Shown: positions 23,594 through 31,465 of the stretch, one piece after another
Layout: every line of letters begins with the position of its first letter
Position numbering within the stretch: the first letter of the stretch is position 1
NCBI RefSeq assembly: GCF_004309355.1
Contig: NZ_BJCC01000018.1
Location: 1 to 35,484 of the forward strand
Direction of reading: 5' to 3'
Length of the DNA: 35,484 nt
Origin: Enterococcus florum
Lineage (GTDB): Bacteria; Bacillota; Bacilli; Lactobacillales; Enterococcaceae
Position numbers and translations under genes: made by a program
Notes under the pieces: generated by a model
What the model saw: the letters and a program-made list of their open reading frames with translations, nothing else
Told to the model about the DNA's origin: nothing
Databases searched by the model: none

Positions 23594-25987
23594 ATGCGAG
23601 ATGAAAAAAGGTTGAATAAGGACTGGCAGTTTCATTATGGAGAAGTTGGAATTCCTAATAAGACGGCAAAAAAGGCGCATGCTTTAGGCGGCTTGGCTGC
23701 GCCATTAACTGAAGAAGTAGGAAATCGAGTGATTTATGGAGCTGGAGGTGCACACTTTTTAAAACTGATTGCTCAAGGAGACGAAATTCAAGGATTAAAG
23801 CATTTAGCAGGGACCGATTTTGATTCAGATTTAGACCAAGATTGGCAAACGATCGGTATTCCTCATGACTGGAAAATTAGTCGGCCCTATACGCAAGCGC
23901 CAGAATTATTGATGTCAGGATCGAAAGAGGAGGGAGTCGGCTATTATCGAAAAACGTTTTCGCTAAAGGATGCACTGATCGATCAGAACCGTGTTCTTTT
24001 GCATTTTGAAGGAGTGATGCGTTCAGCGGATATTTGGTTGAATGGTGCCTATTTGGGTCATAATGATAGCGGCTATACCAGTTTTTCCTTTGATATTTCT
24101 GAGATGGCTAGATATGGTGATGAAGGAATCAATGTGTTGTTGGTTCGAGTGGATACTACTACAGGAGCAGAGGGGTGGTGGTACGAAGGGGCAGGCATCT
24201 ATCGAGACGTTTGGTTAGAATTTTTACCACTGATTTCTTTCGATCGGGAAAGTGCTTATATTTACACAAAGGAACTTGAAGAAACAGGGGCGATATTAGG
24301 CACAGAGGTTTGTATCGAAAATCATTCATCAGACACAGTCGAGGTCACCCCTGTGATCAAGATTGATGAACACGTCATCCCTTTGATCCAACAAGTGTTA
24401 CAACCGTTTGAAAGCAGAACAATAAAAGAAACCTTTCATTTCCCTTCGCCGATCCTGTGGTCACCTGAACTGCCGCATTTATATACCGCTGTTTTTCAAA
24501 TGGAAACGGACGAATGTCGTAAGAACTTTGGGATACGAACTTTTACCTACGATACTCAGGGATTTCATTTAAATGGAAGCTTGTATGAATTACGTGGTGT
24601 ATGCGAGCATCAAGATTTCGCTGGTGTAGGCGTGGCATTAAATCAGGATATCGTTGACTACAAAGTGAAAACGATGAAGGAAATGGGGGTAAATGCGTGG
24701 CGCAGCGCTCATCATTTTGCCTCAGCGGAATTATTGGAAGCTTGTGATCGTTTCGGAATCCTTTTGATGAATGAAAATCGTTTATTAGAAAGCTCACCAT
24801 GGCGGATGCAGGATTTAGAAAACATGGTTAAAAAAAGTCGAATGCATGCTTCGATGGCCTTTTGGTCCGTAGCGAACGAAGAAGTGATTGGAAATACTGA
24901 CTTAGGCAGTCGGATTGCCAAGAAACTAGTTCGTTGTATTAAGCAGCAAAACTACGAGAGCTTGGTTGTTTCAGCAGAGCTGCTAAACCCTGAAGGTATA
25001 GTCAATGAAGACTATCTGGCGAATTATGATGTGTTAGGCGTAAACTACCCAGAGGCTGATGCCATGGGGCCTGGTGCGATGAAGATTAAGGAGCGGTATC
25101 CAAAACGCTCGATCATGAGTACAGAAAATGCTTCCTACTTTTCTACCAGGGGAATTTATAAAGACGATGAAAAAAAGTGTCACTGCTCTAATTTTGGTTC
25201 GCTGTTTTCAATGATATTACCTGGAAAACGACAGCCAGGCGATCCAGGTGCAGGGGGCACAGCAACACCGGAGAAAGTATTAAATTATCTGTCTGACCAT
25301 CAGTATATGGGCGGTGTTTTTCTTTGGACAGCTTTTGATTACTACGGCGAACCCTCTCCGTTTGGATGGCCAGCTATTTCTTCGCAGTTTGGTATTGCCG
25401 ATTTATGCGGCTTTGCAAAGGATTACTACTATTATTATCAAGCCCGTTGGAAAAAGGAACCTATCCTTCATATCCTGCCTCATTGGAATGAAGAGGGACT
25501 TGAAATCAAGGAGGACGGATTGGTTTCTGTTCGTGTATTTAGTAATGCTAACGAAGTTGAGCTTTTTGTAAATGGTACTAGTTATGGAAGGAAAAAAGTG
25601 ACAAATGGTATTGCTAATTGGGAAGTTTTCTATCAAGCTGGGAGAATAAGTGCCACTGCTTATGAAGAAAATAACCCTATCAATGAGATCTATTGTGAGA
25701 CCAGCTCAGCGATAAGCGCAATAAATTGTAAAAAAATTTTTGAGGGAAATGACTGTAGCCTTTTTGCATTAGAAGCAATTGATGACCAACAGCGGTTTGT
25801 ACCAACGTCCGATCATCAGCTGTCTATTCATGTGGAAAACGGAGAGGTGATTGGATTAGCTAACGGAAACCCAATTGATCAGGAGACCCATAATTTAGAA
25901 AACATCAGACTCTTTCAAGGGAAAGCATTAGCGATTATTAGAGGAAAAGGAGCAAGTATTCAAATGAAGGCAATGATTAAAAAATAG
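23594..25987 (+). CDS. Glycoside hydrolase family 2 beta-galactosidase-like protein
   Basis: The 797-residue protein has the GH2 order: sugar-binding jelly roll (about 70-210, HFEGVMRSADIWLNGAYLGH and WWYEGAGIYRDVWL), immunoglobulin-like domain, and TIM barrel with acid/base Glu429 in SVANEE and nucleophile Glu511 in MSTENAS. VSVRVFSNANEVELFVNG near 655 is the DUF4982-type domain common in Firmicute and Bacteroides beta-galactosidases. The ATG at 23594 follows GGAGG by 7 bases; an upstream in-frame ATG at 23558 lacks a site. No signal peptide. The sugar could be beta-galactoside or, less likely, glucuronide or mannoside. Confidence 0.9.
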   Translation: MRDEKRLNKDWQFHYGEVGIPNKTAKKAHALGGLAAPLTEEVGNRVIYGAGGAHFLKLIAQGDEIQGLKHLAGTDFDSDLDQDWQTIGIPHDWKISRPYTQAPELLMSGSKEEGVGYYRKTFSLKDALIDQNRVLLHFEGVMRSADIWLNGAYLGHNDSGYTSFSFDISEMARYGDEGINVLLVRVDTTTGAEGWWYEGAGIYRDVWLEFLPLISFDRESAYIYTKELEETGAILGTEVCIENHSSDTVEVTPVIKIDEHVIPLIQQVLQPFESRTIKETFHFPSPILWSPELPHLYTAVFQMETDECRKNFGIRTFTYDTQGFHLNGSLYELRGVCEHQDFAGVGVALNQDIVDYKVKTMKEMGVNAWRSAHHFASAELLEACDRFGILLMNENRLLESSPWRMQDLENMVKKSRMHASMAFWSVANEEVIGNTDLGSRIAKKLVRCIKQQNYESLVVSAELLNPEGIVNEDYLANYDVLGVNYPEADAMGPGAMKIKERYPKRSIMSTENASYFSTRGIYKDDEKKCHCSNFGSLFSMILPGKRQPGDPGAGGTATPEKVLNYLSDHQYMGGVFLWTAFDYYGEPSPFGWPAISSQFGIADLCGFAKDYYYYYQARWKKEPILHILPHWNEEGLEIKEDGLVSVRVFSNANEVELFVNGTSYGRKKVTNGIANWEVFYQAGRISATAYEENNPINEIYCETSSAISAINCKKIFEGNDCSLFALEAIDDQQRFVPTSDHQLSIHVENGEVIGLANGNPIDQETHNLENIRLFQGKALAIIRGKGASIQMKAMIKK

Positions 25988-26003
25988 AGCAAGGCAGAAC
26001 ATG

Positions 26004-26060
26004 CACCTATGAAAAGGCCACATAGCTTATGAATTTTGCATATGGTGAGGTGTCTTTTTC
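26004..26060 (+). terminator. Possible weak terminator after the GH2 gene
   Basis: CACCT...AGGTG encloses an interrupted CACATA/TATGGTG stem and is followed by TCTTTTTC. The fold has bulges, so read-through into the MFS gene is possible. Confidence 0.3.
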
Positions 26061-26065
26061 TACCC

Positions 26066-26098
26066 TATACTTTATTTAACGATTGAAAGCGGAAACAA
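26066..26098 (+). promoter_or_regulatory. MFS gene promoter with a perfect cre box
   Basis: TATACT at 26066-26071 is a good -10, and TTGAAAGCGGAAACAA at 26083-26098 fits every position of the degenerate CcpA consensus WTGNAARCGNWWNCAW. The box lies just after the expected transcription start, where CcpA acts as a roadblock. The -35 is weak. Confidence 0.7.
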
Positions 26099-26121
26099 CA
26101 ATATGAAGGAGTGTAATTATT

Positions 26122-27339
26122 ATGAATAAGAAAAAATTATCTCTAGCTTTAGGTATCTTAAGCATGAATCTTCTGCTGATGTCAGGTTCTGTCGTCGGTG
26201 CAGCGATTGCTGCCATTTCGAAATCATTTCCTCAAGAACCTATATCAAAAGTTCAGATGCTCAGCTCGATTCCGCAGTTGGGGCAGCTGATCGCCACGTT
26301 ACTTTTTACTTGGCTCACTTATAAAATGACTAGAAAAAATATTGGGGTTGTCTCAGTAGCAATTGTGGCAATCAGCGGCTTGCTTCCTGTTTTTTATAAC
26401 AGCAGCCTGAACATTATCTTGGCATGTATGGTCGCTCTAGGATTTGGGCTTGGGCTAATCAGTAATGTTGGACCAGTATTATTGCAAGAGCATTTTGATG
26501 GAGAAGAAAGAGCAACCGTAATGGGCTGGGCTGTCGGCTTCAATAATTTAGGGATGATGGGTTTTACTGCAATTGGCGGTGTTTTGGGAAGTACAAATTG
26601 GCAAAACCTCTTTTGGGTATACGGTGCAGCTATTCTAATACTTCTAGTAGTCCTACTATTAGTGCCAAGAGATCGTAAATTATCAGAAGAAGAAATATCG
26701 AACCAACGTACTATCAGTTTCGGTAAAACAGTCAAAAGTTTGAATGGCTACGTCTATGTCATGCTCATCGTCACCTTTGTTACTTCCCTTTGCTTGATGA
26801 TATTTATGGCAAATCAATCGATCCTGCTGGCTTCAAAAGGTAATGGAACGGCCTATACGGCGATGGTCACTGCTTTAGGAAATGTTGGAGGGATCTGCAC
26901 CGCTTTTGGCTTAAAATATATTCGTAAGCTTACTAAAACAGATACAATGGCATGGGGTTTTGTCGCTTTTGCTTTATCTTATATCTGCATCGTTTTTTTT
27001 AATAATCCTGCACTGCACATTGCCGGGAATATGTTCTCAGGTATGGGGATTGTTATGGTCAATGCGACGATTCCATTCGAGTTGTCTATCTTAGCCAACC
27101 ATCAGCAGTTCCCGGTGGCCATTGCAATGAACACATTGATTTCCTCATTAGCCGGTTTCGCTGCTCCTATGCTTCTTGCAGCAACAAGAATTTCTGCTGG
27201 AACAAATTCGTATCTTGCAGGAATTGTATTCAGTAGTTTAATGGCAGTCGTGCTATTGGTTACTCGATTAGGAAATCGGATTGAAAAAAAGTCGGGTGAA
27301 ACAACAATTAGTCAACGCGAAAGTGTACAAGAAGTCTAA
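26122..27339 (+). CDS. Major facilitator superfamily transporter
   Basis: The 405-residue protein has about twelve hydrophobic helices in two halves split by a basic loop around residues 185-205 (VPRDRKLSEEEISNQR). The loop between helices 2 and 3 reads YKMTRKN, a reduced form of the MFS motif A. It resembles the large Firmicute CynX/NimT-like group; substrate cannot be read from sequence. Sharing CcpA control with the glycosidases, it may import a glycoside or sugar, or export an aglycone. AAGGAG lies about 10 bases before the ATG. Confidence 0.85.
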   Translation: MNKKKLSLALGILSMNLLLMSGSVVGAAIAAISKSFPQEPISKVQMLSSIPQLGQLIATLLFTWLTYKMTRKNIGVVSVAIVAISGLLPVFYNSSLNIILACMVALGFGLGLISNVGPVLLQEHFDGEERATVMGWAVGFNNLGMMGFTAIGGVLGSTNWQNLFWVYGAAILILLVVLLLVPRDRKLSEEEISNQRTISFGKTVKSLNGYVYVMLIVTFVTSLCLMIFMANQSILLASKGNGTAYTAMVTALGNVGGICTAFGLKYIRKLTKTDTMAWGFVAFALSYICIVFFNNPALHIAGNMFSGMGIVMVNATIPFELSILANHQQFPVAIAMNTLISSLAGFAAPMLLAATRISAGTNSYLAGIVFSSLMAVVLLVTRLGNRIEKKSGETTISQRESVQEV

Positions 27340-27521
27340 AAAAGTAGAAAAATTTAAATTGTTAAAATGGACTCTAGAGAATAGATACCGATAAAACAGA
27401 CGAAAAAAAATTTGCCTATGATTGTCTTATAAGAAGAGTGGTGACAGTATGCGCGTCTGGTATCTAGAGTGTAGAGGCGTGTTGTCTCAACAATTACCTT
27501 TTCTCAACGGTGAAGACAATA

Positions 27522-27558
27522 AAAAAACAGAGACTGCAATAGCGCAGTTTCTGTTTTT
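27522..27558. terminator. Bidirectional terminator between MFS and PanT genes
   Basis: AAAAAACAGAGACTGC pairs with GCAGTTTCTGTTTTTT around a 6-base loop, with T-runs on both strands. It closes the minus-strand coaBC-panT operon and can stop read-through from the MFS gene. The 180 bases between it and the MFS stop show nothing I can support as a gene. Confidence 0.88.
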
Positions 27559-27561
27559 TTT

Positions 27562-28185
27562 CTACTGTCTCAATAAGCGTAGCAAGACGGAACAAACACC
27601 CAGCGTGGCGATGCCAGCAACGATTGCCTCCACCAAGCCACTGCCAAAAATGATACCCAGAATGATGCCGTACACTGCACTTGCTGTTACCTGAAGTACA
27701 TCCGCGTAACTATCTCTAAAAATAAAATAAATCAAATTCATGACTAGGATCGTATTCGTCATCGATCCTGCCAAACCAGCGATAAATAGGCTAACGGGGC
27801 GTGCCTTTGATTTCAAAAGCTTTTCTAAACCCTTGTAAACAAAATAAGGGACGATCCCGATCAAGATCCTTGGGATGATTGCAATGATCAATGCCCACCA
27901 GTCTCCATGACCCGTCAGTGGATTCGCAATGAATGGCGAAAAGGCAAAAGACATGGGTGTAATGATCACGGTAGAACGCGTAGCACTGAGAATCCCAAAC
28001 ACAGCCCCTAAACCGCCGCCAAGCTTCGGCCCTAAAACGATCGAGGCGATGATTACAGGGATGTGCATCGTCGTGGCATTGATCGGACCGATGGGAATGA
28101 AGCCCAGCGGAGTGACCGCTAAAATGATCATGATCGCCAAAAACATGGCTGTCAATGTAAATTTTCGAACATTTAGATTCTTCAC
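27562..28185 (-). CDS. panT: ECF transporter S component, pantothenate-type (PanT-like)
   Basis: The 207-residue integral membrane protein has about six hydrophobic helices and the small-residue-rich N-terminal region (ATTMHIPVIIASIVLGPKLG) seen in ECF substrate-binding subunits. It needs the shared EcfA1A2T module, which is not in the window. The link to coaB and coaC, which act on phosphopantothenate derivatives, supports pantothenate as ligand. The start is GTG with AAAGGAG 7 bases upstream, the site lying inside the last codons of coaC 4 bases away. Confidence 0.85.
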   Translation of the reverse strand: MKNLNVRKFTLTAMFLAIMIILAVTPLGFIPIGPINATTMHIPVIIASIVLGPKLGGGLGAVFGILSATRSTVIITPMSFAFSPFIANPLTGHGDWWALIIAIIPRILIGIVPYFVYKGLEKLLKSKARPVSLFIAGLAGSMTNTILVMNLIYFIFRDSYADVLQVTASAVYGIILGIIFGSGLVEAIVAGIATLGVCSVLLRLLRQ

Positions 28186-28189
28186 CTGT

Positions 28190-28732
28190 TTACTCCTTTA
28201 ATTTCTCCATAGTTCGCTGAACGATGTCGGAAACGGCTGCCAAAGCGCCTCGTCCGTAATCTCCGCAGGCCAACAACGACTCTCGGGGTTCGATTTCTTC
28301 ATAGCCTGACTCTTTCAGTATTTCCAGATTGCGTTGAACGATCGGATTTTGATACATATAAGTGTTCATGGCAGGAGCGATCAATTTTGGGGTTTCCGGC
28401 AGCAAAGCCAGAGAAACCGTTGATAAAAGATCGTCTGCGATTCCATTTGCCATCTTTCCAAGGATGCTCGCAGAAGCTGGCGCCACCAGAAACAAATCAG
28501 CTTGCTTTGCTAATTCGATATGGTTGATTTTTGCTGCATCAGGTTCTTCAATGACTTCCGTATGAACCAGTCGATGAGAAAGTGATTGGATTGTCAGAGG
28601 GGTGATAAATTCTGTACTGCTTTTGGTCATAATGACATCGACCTGATACCCTTGTTTGGTTAAGCTGTTGGTTAGATCAGCAGCTTTATAGGCAGAGATA
28701 CTGCCGCTGACCCCTAATAGAATCGTCTTCAT
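28190..28732 (-). CDS. coaC: Phosphopantothenoylcysteine decarboxylase CoaC
   Basis: CoaC is an FMN flavoprotein that decarboxylates 4'-phosphopantothenoyl-cysteine to 4'-phosphopantetheine. The 180-residue protein shows GVSGSISAYKAADLTN at the N-terminus, the catalytic His in NHIELAKQADL, the substrate motif APAMNTYMYQNP and the redox Cys in LLACGDYGRGAL. In many bacteria it is fused to CoaB; here the two are separate, as in streptococci and enterococci. ATG overlaps the coaB stop by 4 bases, with GGAGGAAACG upstream. Confidence 0.96.
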   Translation of the reverse strand: MKTILLGVSGSISAYKAADLTNSLTKQGYQVDVIMTKSSTEFITPLTIQSLSHRLVHTEVIEEPDAAKINHIELAKQADLFLVAPASASILGKMANGIADDLLSTVSLALLPETPKLIAPAMNTYMYQNPIVQRNLEILKESGYEEIEPRESLLACGDYGRGALAAVSDIVQRTMEKLKE

Positions 28733-29457
28733 TTCGTTTCCTCCAATTTTTGGACCTCTTGTTTGATCAACTCAGCGATCTCTGTCTTAGTATGCGCCTC
28801 TTTCACTTTATGATTGCGATTGATTAAGTAGCCATGATGCTTTTCACCAGAAATTTCCGCTAAGTCATTGGCCAAAATAAAATCCGCCTGATTTTTTTCC
28901 AAGCTTTTTTCAGCCACACTTAATAGCTCAAGCATTGGAACATCCACAAGCAGCTTGAATCCCACAAGAATCGTGTCAGGTTGCAATTCTTTGATCAACT
29001 GAATGATTTTAGGATTTTTTTTCAAGATAATCACCAAATGATCAGTATCTGAAGAAATTTTCTTCTCTGTGCGAGTCTGTGTCCTGCGACGAACAGCTTG
29101 CGCCAAATCAGCAGGATCAGTGGCAATGACCGATTGCAGTTCTTCCATCGTTACCGAACTGTCTGGCGTGAAGTCGCTGACAGCCATACTGTGGATCACC
29201 GCAGCATAGGTATGCTCTGTCATCAGCTGGCGCATCCTGCTCTCGAGGTCCTGAGTTGTTTCGATCAGATGCATATCCAAACTTTCGTTAGAAGGATGGA
29301 CGGCCTGCCGTGTTGTCAAATAATCGACAGACACTTGAGGATCCGTCAAAAACGCTTCAGCAATCGCTTTTCCGAGCTTTCCACTAGAATGATTCGTAAT
29401 CGCACGGACCTCATCAATTTTCTCAGAGGTGCCGCCTGCTGTGATCAGGATTCTCAT
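28729..29457 (-). CDS. coaB: Phosphopantothenate-cysteine ligase CoaB
   Basis: CoaB joins cysteine to 4'-phosphopantothenate using a nucleoside triphosphate, the step before CoaC. The 242-residue protein begins MRILITAGGTSEKIDEVRAI, contains VIHSMAVSDFT and the KISSD-type loop, and has the dinucleotide-like ILVGFKLL segment. The ATG at 29457 is chosen because it opens the conserved ITAGGTSE strand, with AGGGGG about 11 bases upstream. Longer in-frame forms reach into the oxidoreductase gene and would add unrelated residues. It starts 2 bases after the oxidoreductase stop. Confidence 0.94.
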   Translation of the reverse strand: MRILITAGGTSEKIDEVRAITNHSSGKLGKAIAEAFLTDPQVSVDYLTTRQAVHPSNESLDMHLIETTQDLESRMRQLMTEHTYAAVIHSMAVSDFTPDSSVTMEELQSVIATDPADLAQAVRRRTQTRTEKKISSDTDHLVIILKKNPKIIQLIKELQPDTILVGFKLLVDVPMLELLSVAEKSLEKNQADFILANDLAEISGEKHHGYLINRNHKVKEAHTKTEIAELIKQEVQKLEETK

Positions 29458-29459
29458 CG

Positions 29460-30440
29460 TTATTGGCCCCCTATACGGACGATTGTCCGACCGACATGTG
29501 TTCCTTCCAGCAGCTTGTTTACGACAGAAAGGACTTCCTCTAGAGTGACCTCTTGGACTTGTATCGAGTCGCTTACCTGCCACTTCGTTGCCATTTTATT
29601 CCAAAGAGTCAAACGTTTTTCCATCGAGGCATCTACCGAATCGATCCCCAAGAGATTCACTCCACGAAGAATGAAAGGAAGCACAGTGGTGTTCAGTTTG
29701 ATTCCCCCAGCATTTCCGCATAGAGCTAAGCTTCCGCCATATTGCACGAAGGGAAGGAGCTTGGCCAATGTTTCTCCGCCCACAGTATCCACTACAAAAT
29801 CAAAAAGCTGTTTGTTCAATGGCCGATTTTTTTCGGGGAAGAGTTCTTCTGGCGATAAAATTTGCGTCGCTCCTAATGCTTTTAAATAATCCGATTGATT
29901 GGTTTTTCTAGTCAATGCAATGATTTCCTTGCAGCCGATCTGTTTTAAAAATTGCAAAGCCACACTTCCGACTCCACCAGTAGCGCCAGTTACCAATACA
30001 CGGCTTCCTGCATCCAATCCGTGAGCCTCAAGTGCATCGACGGCCAGAGCGGCGGTGAATCCTGCTGTACCAAAGATCATCGCTTGTTTGGCTGAAAGCG
30101 TCGCAGGACGTTTGATTAGCCAAGAGGTCGGTACCGCTTGAAACTCGCTGAACCCGCCATTGCGACTGACACCTAATCCGTAACCGGTAGCAAGAACAGG
30201 CGTTCCAATCGGAAAATCAGAGTCATTGCTTTCGATGACTACTCCGGAAAGATCAATCCCTGGGGTCAAAGGATAACTGCGCAAAACACCAGTATTGGGT
30301 TGAGTAGCAAGGGCATCCTTATAATTTATTCCAGAATAATCGACCTGTACCAGCACTTCATTTTCTCCCAAAATGGGCTTTGCCGCCTCAACCATCTTCG
30401 TTTCTACCTGTGGATCATTGGAAACTTGTAAGCTTTTCAT
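29460..30440 (-). CDS. YhdH/YhfP-family quinone oxidoreductase (MDR superfamily)
   Basis: The 326-residue protein is a zinc-free medium-chain dehydrogenase/reductase with the NADPH-binding segment VLVTGATGGVGSVALQFLK (about residues 150-168) and the N-terminal GINYKDALATQPNTGVLRSY typical of the YhdH group; one homologue, Escherichia coli AcuI, reduces acrylyl-CoA. AAGGAG is 8 bases before the ATG. It is first in an operon with coaB, coaC and panT, 2 bases from coaB, so its transcription is tied to coenzyme A synthesis. Physiological substrate unknown. Confidence 0.92.
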   Translation of the reverse strand: MKSLQVSNDPQVETKMVEAAKPILGENEVLVQVDYSGINYKDALATQPNTGVLRSYPLTPGIDLSGVVIESNDSDFPIGTPVLATGYGLGVSRNGGFSEFQAVPTSWLIKRPATLSAKQAMIFGTAGFTAALAVDALEAHGLDAGSRVLVTGATGGVGSVALQFLKQIGCKEIIALTRKTNQSDYLKALGATQILSPEELFPEKNRPLNKQLFDFVVDTVGGETLAKLLPFVQYGGSLALCGNAGGIKLNTTVLPFILRGVNLLGIDSVDASMEKRLTLWNKMATKWQVSDSIQVQEVTLEEVLSVVNKLLEGTHVGRTIVRIGGQ

Positions 30441-30776
30441 TTGTGCAACTCCTTTTTATTCAAATAGGTTTCTTCTTTACAAAAAAAAGAATGAATAACT
30501 TTTGCAAAAACATGATACTACCATCTTAGCGGAAACAAGCAAAATTGCAACTTTCCATCATTTATTTTTTGCAAATTTTGTTAGAATAACCCGCTTTCAG
30601 CAGGTATCGTTCGCCTTTTTACTTAATCTAGCAAATAGGAAAGTTTTAAGGAGAGTATCAAGTGAGAGAATGCTAAGAATCCACAGCGGATCGCTTGATT
30701 TTTTGTCTGAACTTCGTATACTTGAAAAGGATCATTAAACTTGAAGTTTACTATTACCAAACAAGGGGGCGATGGG
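30441..30776. promoter_or_regulatory. Divergent intergenic region with promoter of the Xre-cupin regulator
   Basis: TTGATT (30695-30700) and TATACT (30717-30722), 16 bases apart, form a good plus-strand promoter about 55 bases before the regulator's ATG. The inverted repeat AGCG-GAT-CGCT lies just upstream of and against the -35 and could be an operator. The minus-strand promoter for the oxidoreductase operon is less clear (TATCAT at 30512-30517). No small gene is supported in the rest. Confidence 0.5.
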
Positions 30777-31319
30777 ATGGAAATTGGCGAGAAGCTAAAA
30801 AATTTGCGTATCCAAAAAAATCTGACACAAGAAGAACTTGGTGAACGAACGGATTTGTCAAAGGGCTATATTTCTCAGCTGGAAAGAGACCTCAGCTCAC
30901 CTTCGATGGAAACTTTTTTTGATATTTTAGAAGTTCTGGGTGTCACACCAGAAGAATTTTTCAGTCAAAAAACGGGTGAGCAAAAGGTTCTATATACTAA
31001 GGAAGACACAACTTTTTACACAGATGAGACAAACGGGTACCATATTAAATGGCTGATTCCAGAATCCAATGAAAATGAGATGGAGCCGATTCTCTTGACC
31101 TTGGAGAAAACAGGACAGTATAAGCAATTCGCACCATCATTGTCTGAAACATTTATCTATGTTTTGGAGGGAACTGTTCATCTTCAGTTTGGTGACAAGG
31201 AATTTATCGCTAAGGCTGGCGACAGCATGTACTACGAGGCCAGTAAACCTCATCGTTTGCAAAACCACGGCAAAGAACTTGCCAAAGTCCTGCTGGTCGC
31301 CACCGACTCTTATTTATAA
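30777..31319 (+). CDS. Xre-family regulator with C-terminal cupin (PuuR-like)
   Basis: The 180-residue protein couples a helix-turn-helix (about residues 5-60, LTQEELGERTDLSKGYISQL) to a C-terminal cupin (about 105-178, SETFIYVLEGTVHLQFGDKE and GDSMYYEASKPHRLQNHG). PuuR-type regulators sense polyamines. AGGGGG lies 7 bases before the ATG at 30777; an in-frame TTG at 30741 lacks a site. It precedes potABCD on the same strand with a 146-base gap, the arrangement known in streptococci and lactococci, so it likely controls polyamine uptake. Confidence 0.92.
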   Translation: MEIGEKLKNLRIQKNLTQEELGERTDLSKGYISQLERDLSSPSMETFFDILEVLGVTPEEFFSQKTGEQKVLYTKEDTTFYTDETNGYHIKWLIPESNENEMEPILLTLEKTGQYKQFAPSLSETFIYVLEGTVHLQFGDKEFIAKAGDSMYYEASKPHRLQNHGKELAKVLLVATDSYL

Positions 31320-31408
31320 AAGAAGAAAACTTATAGAGAGCAAGAACAGCATTATTGAGGATGCCAGTCAAACTATTAATGTCTGTTAAATTAAATAAAC
31401 AAAACGTC

Positions 31409-31444
31409 TTAGTTGGATGCTATACGCAGAGAACGTCCAACTAA
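31409..31444 (+). repeat. Inverted repeat in the potABCD leader
   Basis: TTAGTTGGA (31409-31417) is perfectly complemented by TCCAACTAA (31436-31444) across 18 bases; ACGTC/ACGTCC is also repeated next to each arm. There is no T-run, so it is not a simple terminator. The loop contains TATACG, a possible -10. It could be a regulator binding site or a leader hairpin 22 bases before potA. Confidence 0.5.
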
Positions 31445-31465
31445 TGTTGAACAAGGAGTGACAAC

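Noticed and set aside
27451-27694. Small plus-strand reading frame starting MRVWYLECRG
   Set aside because: It runs through a strong bidirectional terminator and then antisense to the panT-like gene; the ribosome binding site is weak and the tail is an antisense shadow.
30523-30538. cre-like sequence ATCTTAGCGGAAACAA upstream of the oxidoreductase operon
   Set aside because: The right half fits, but the left half misses two key bases (G and A), and there is no clear promoter placement.
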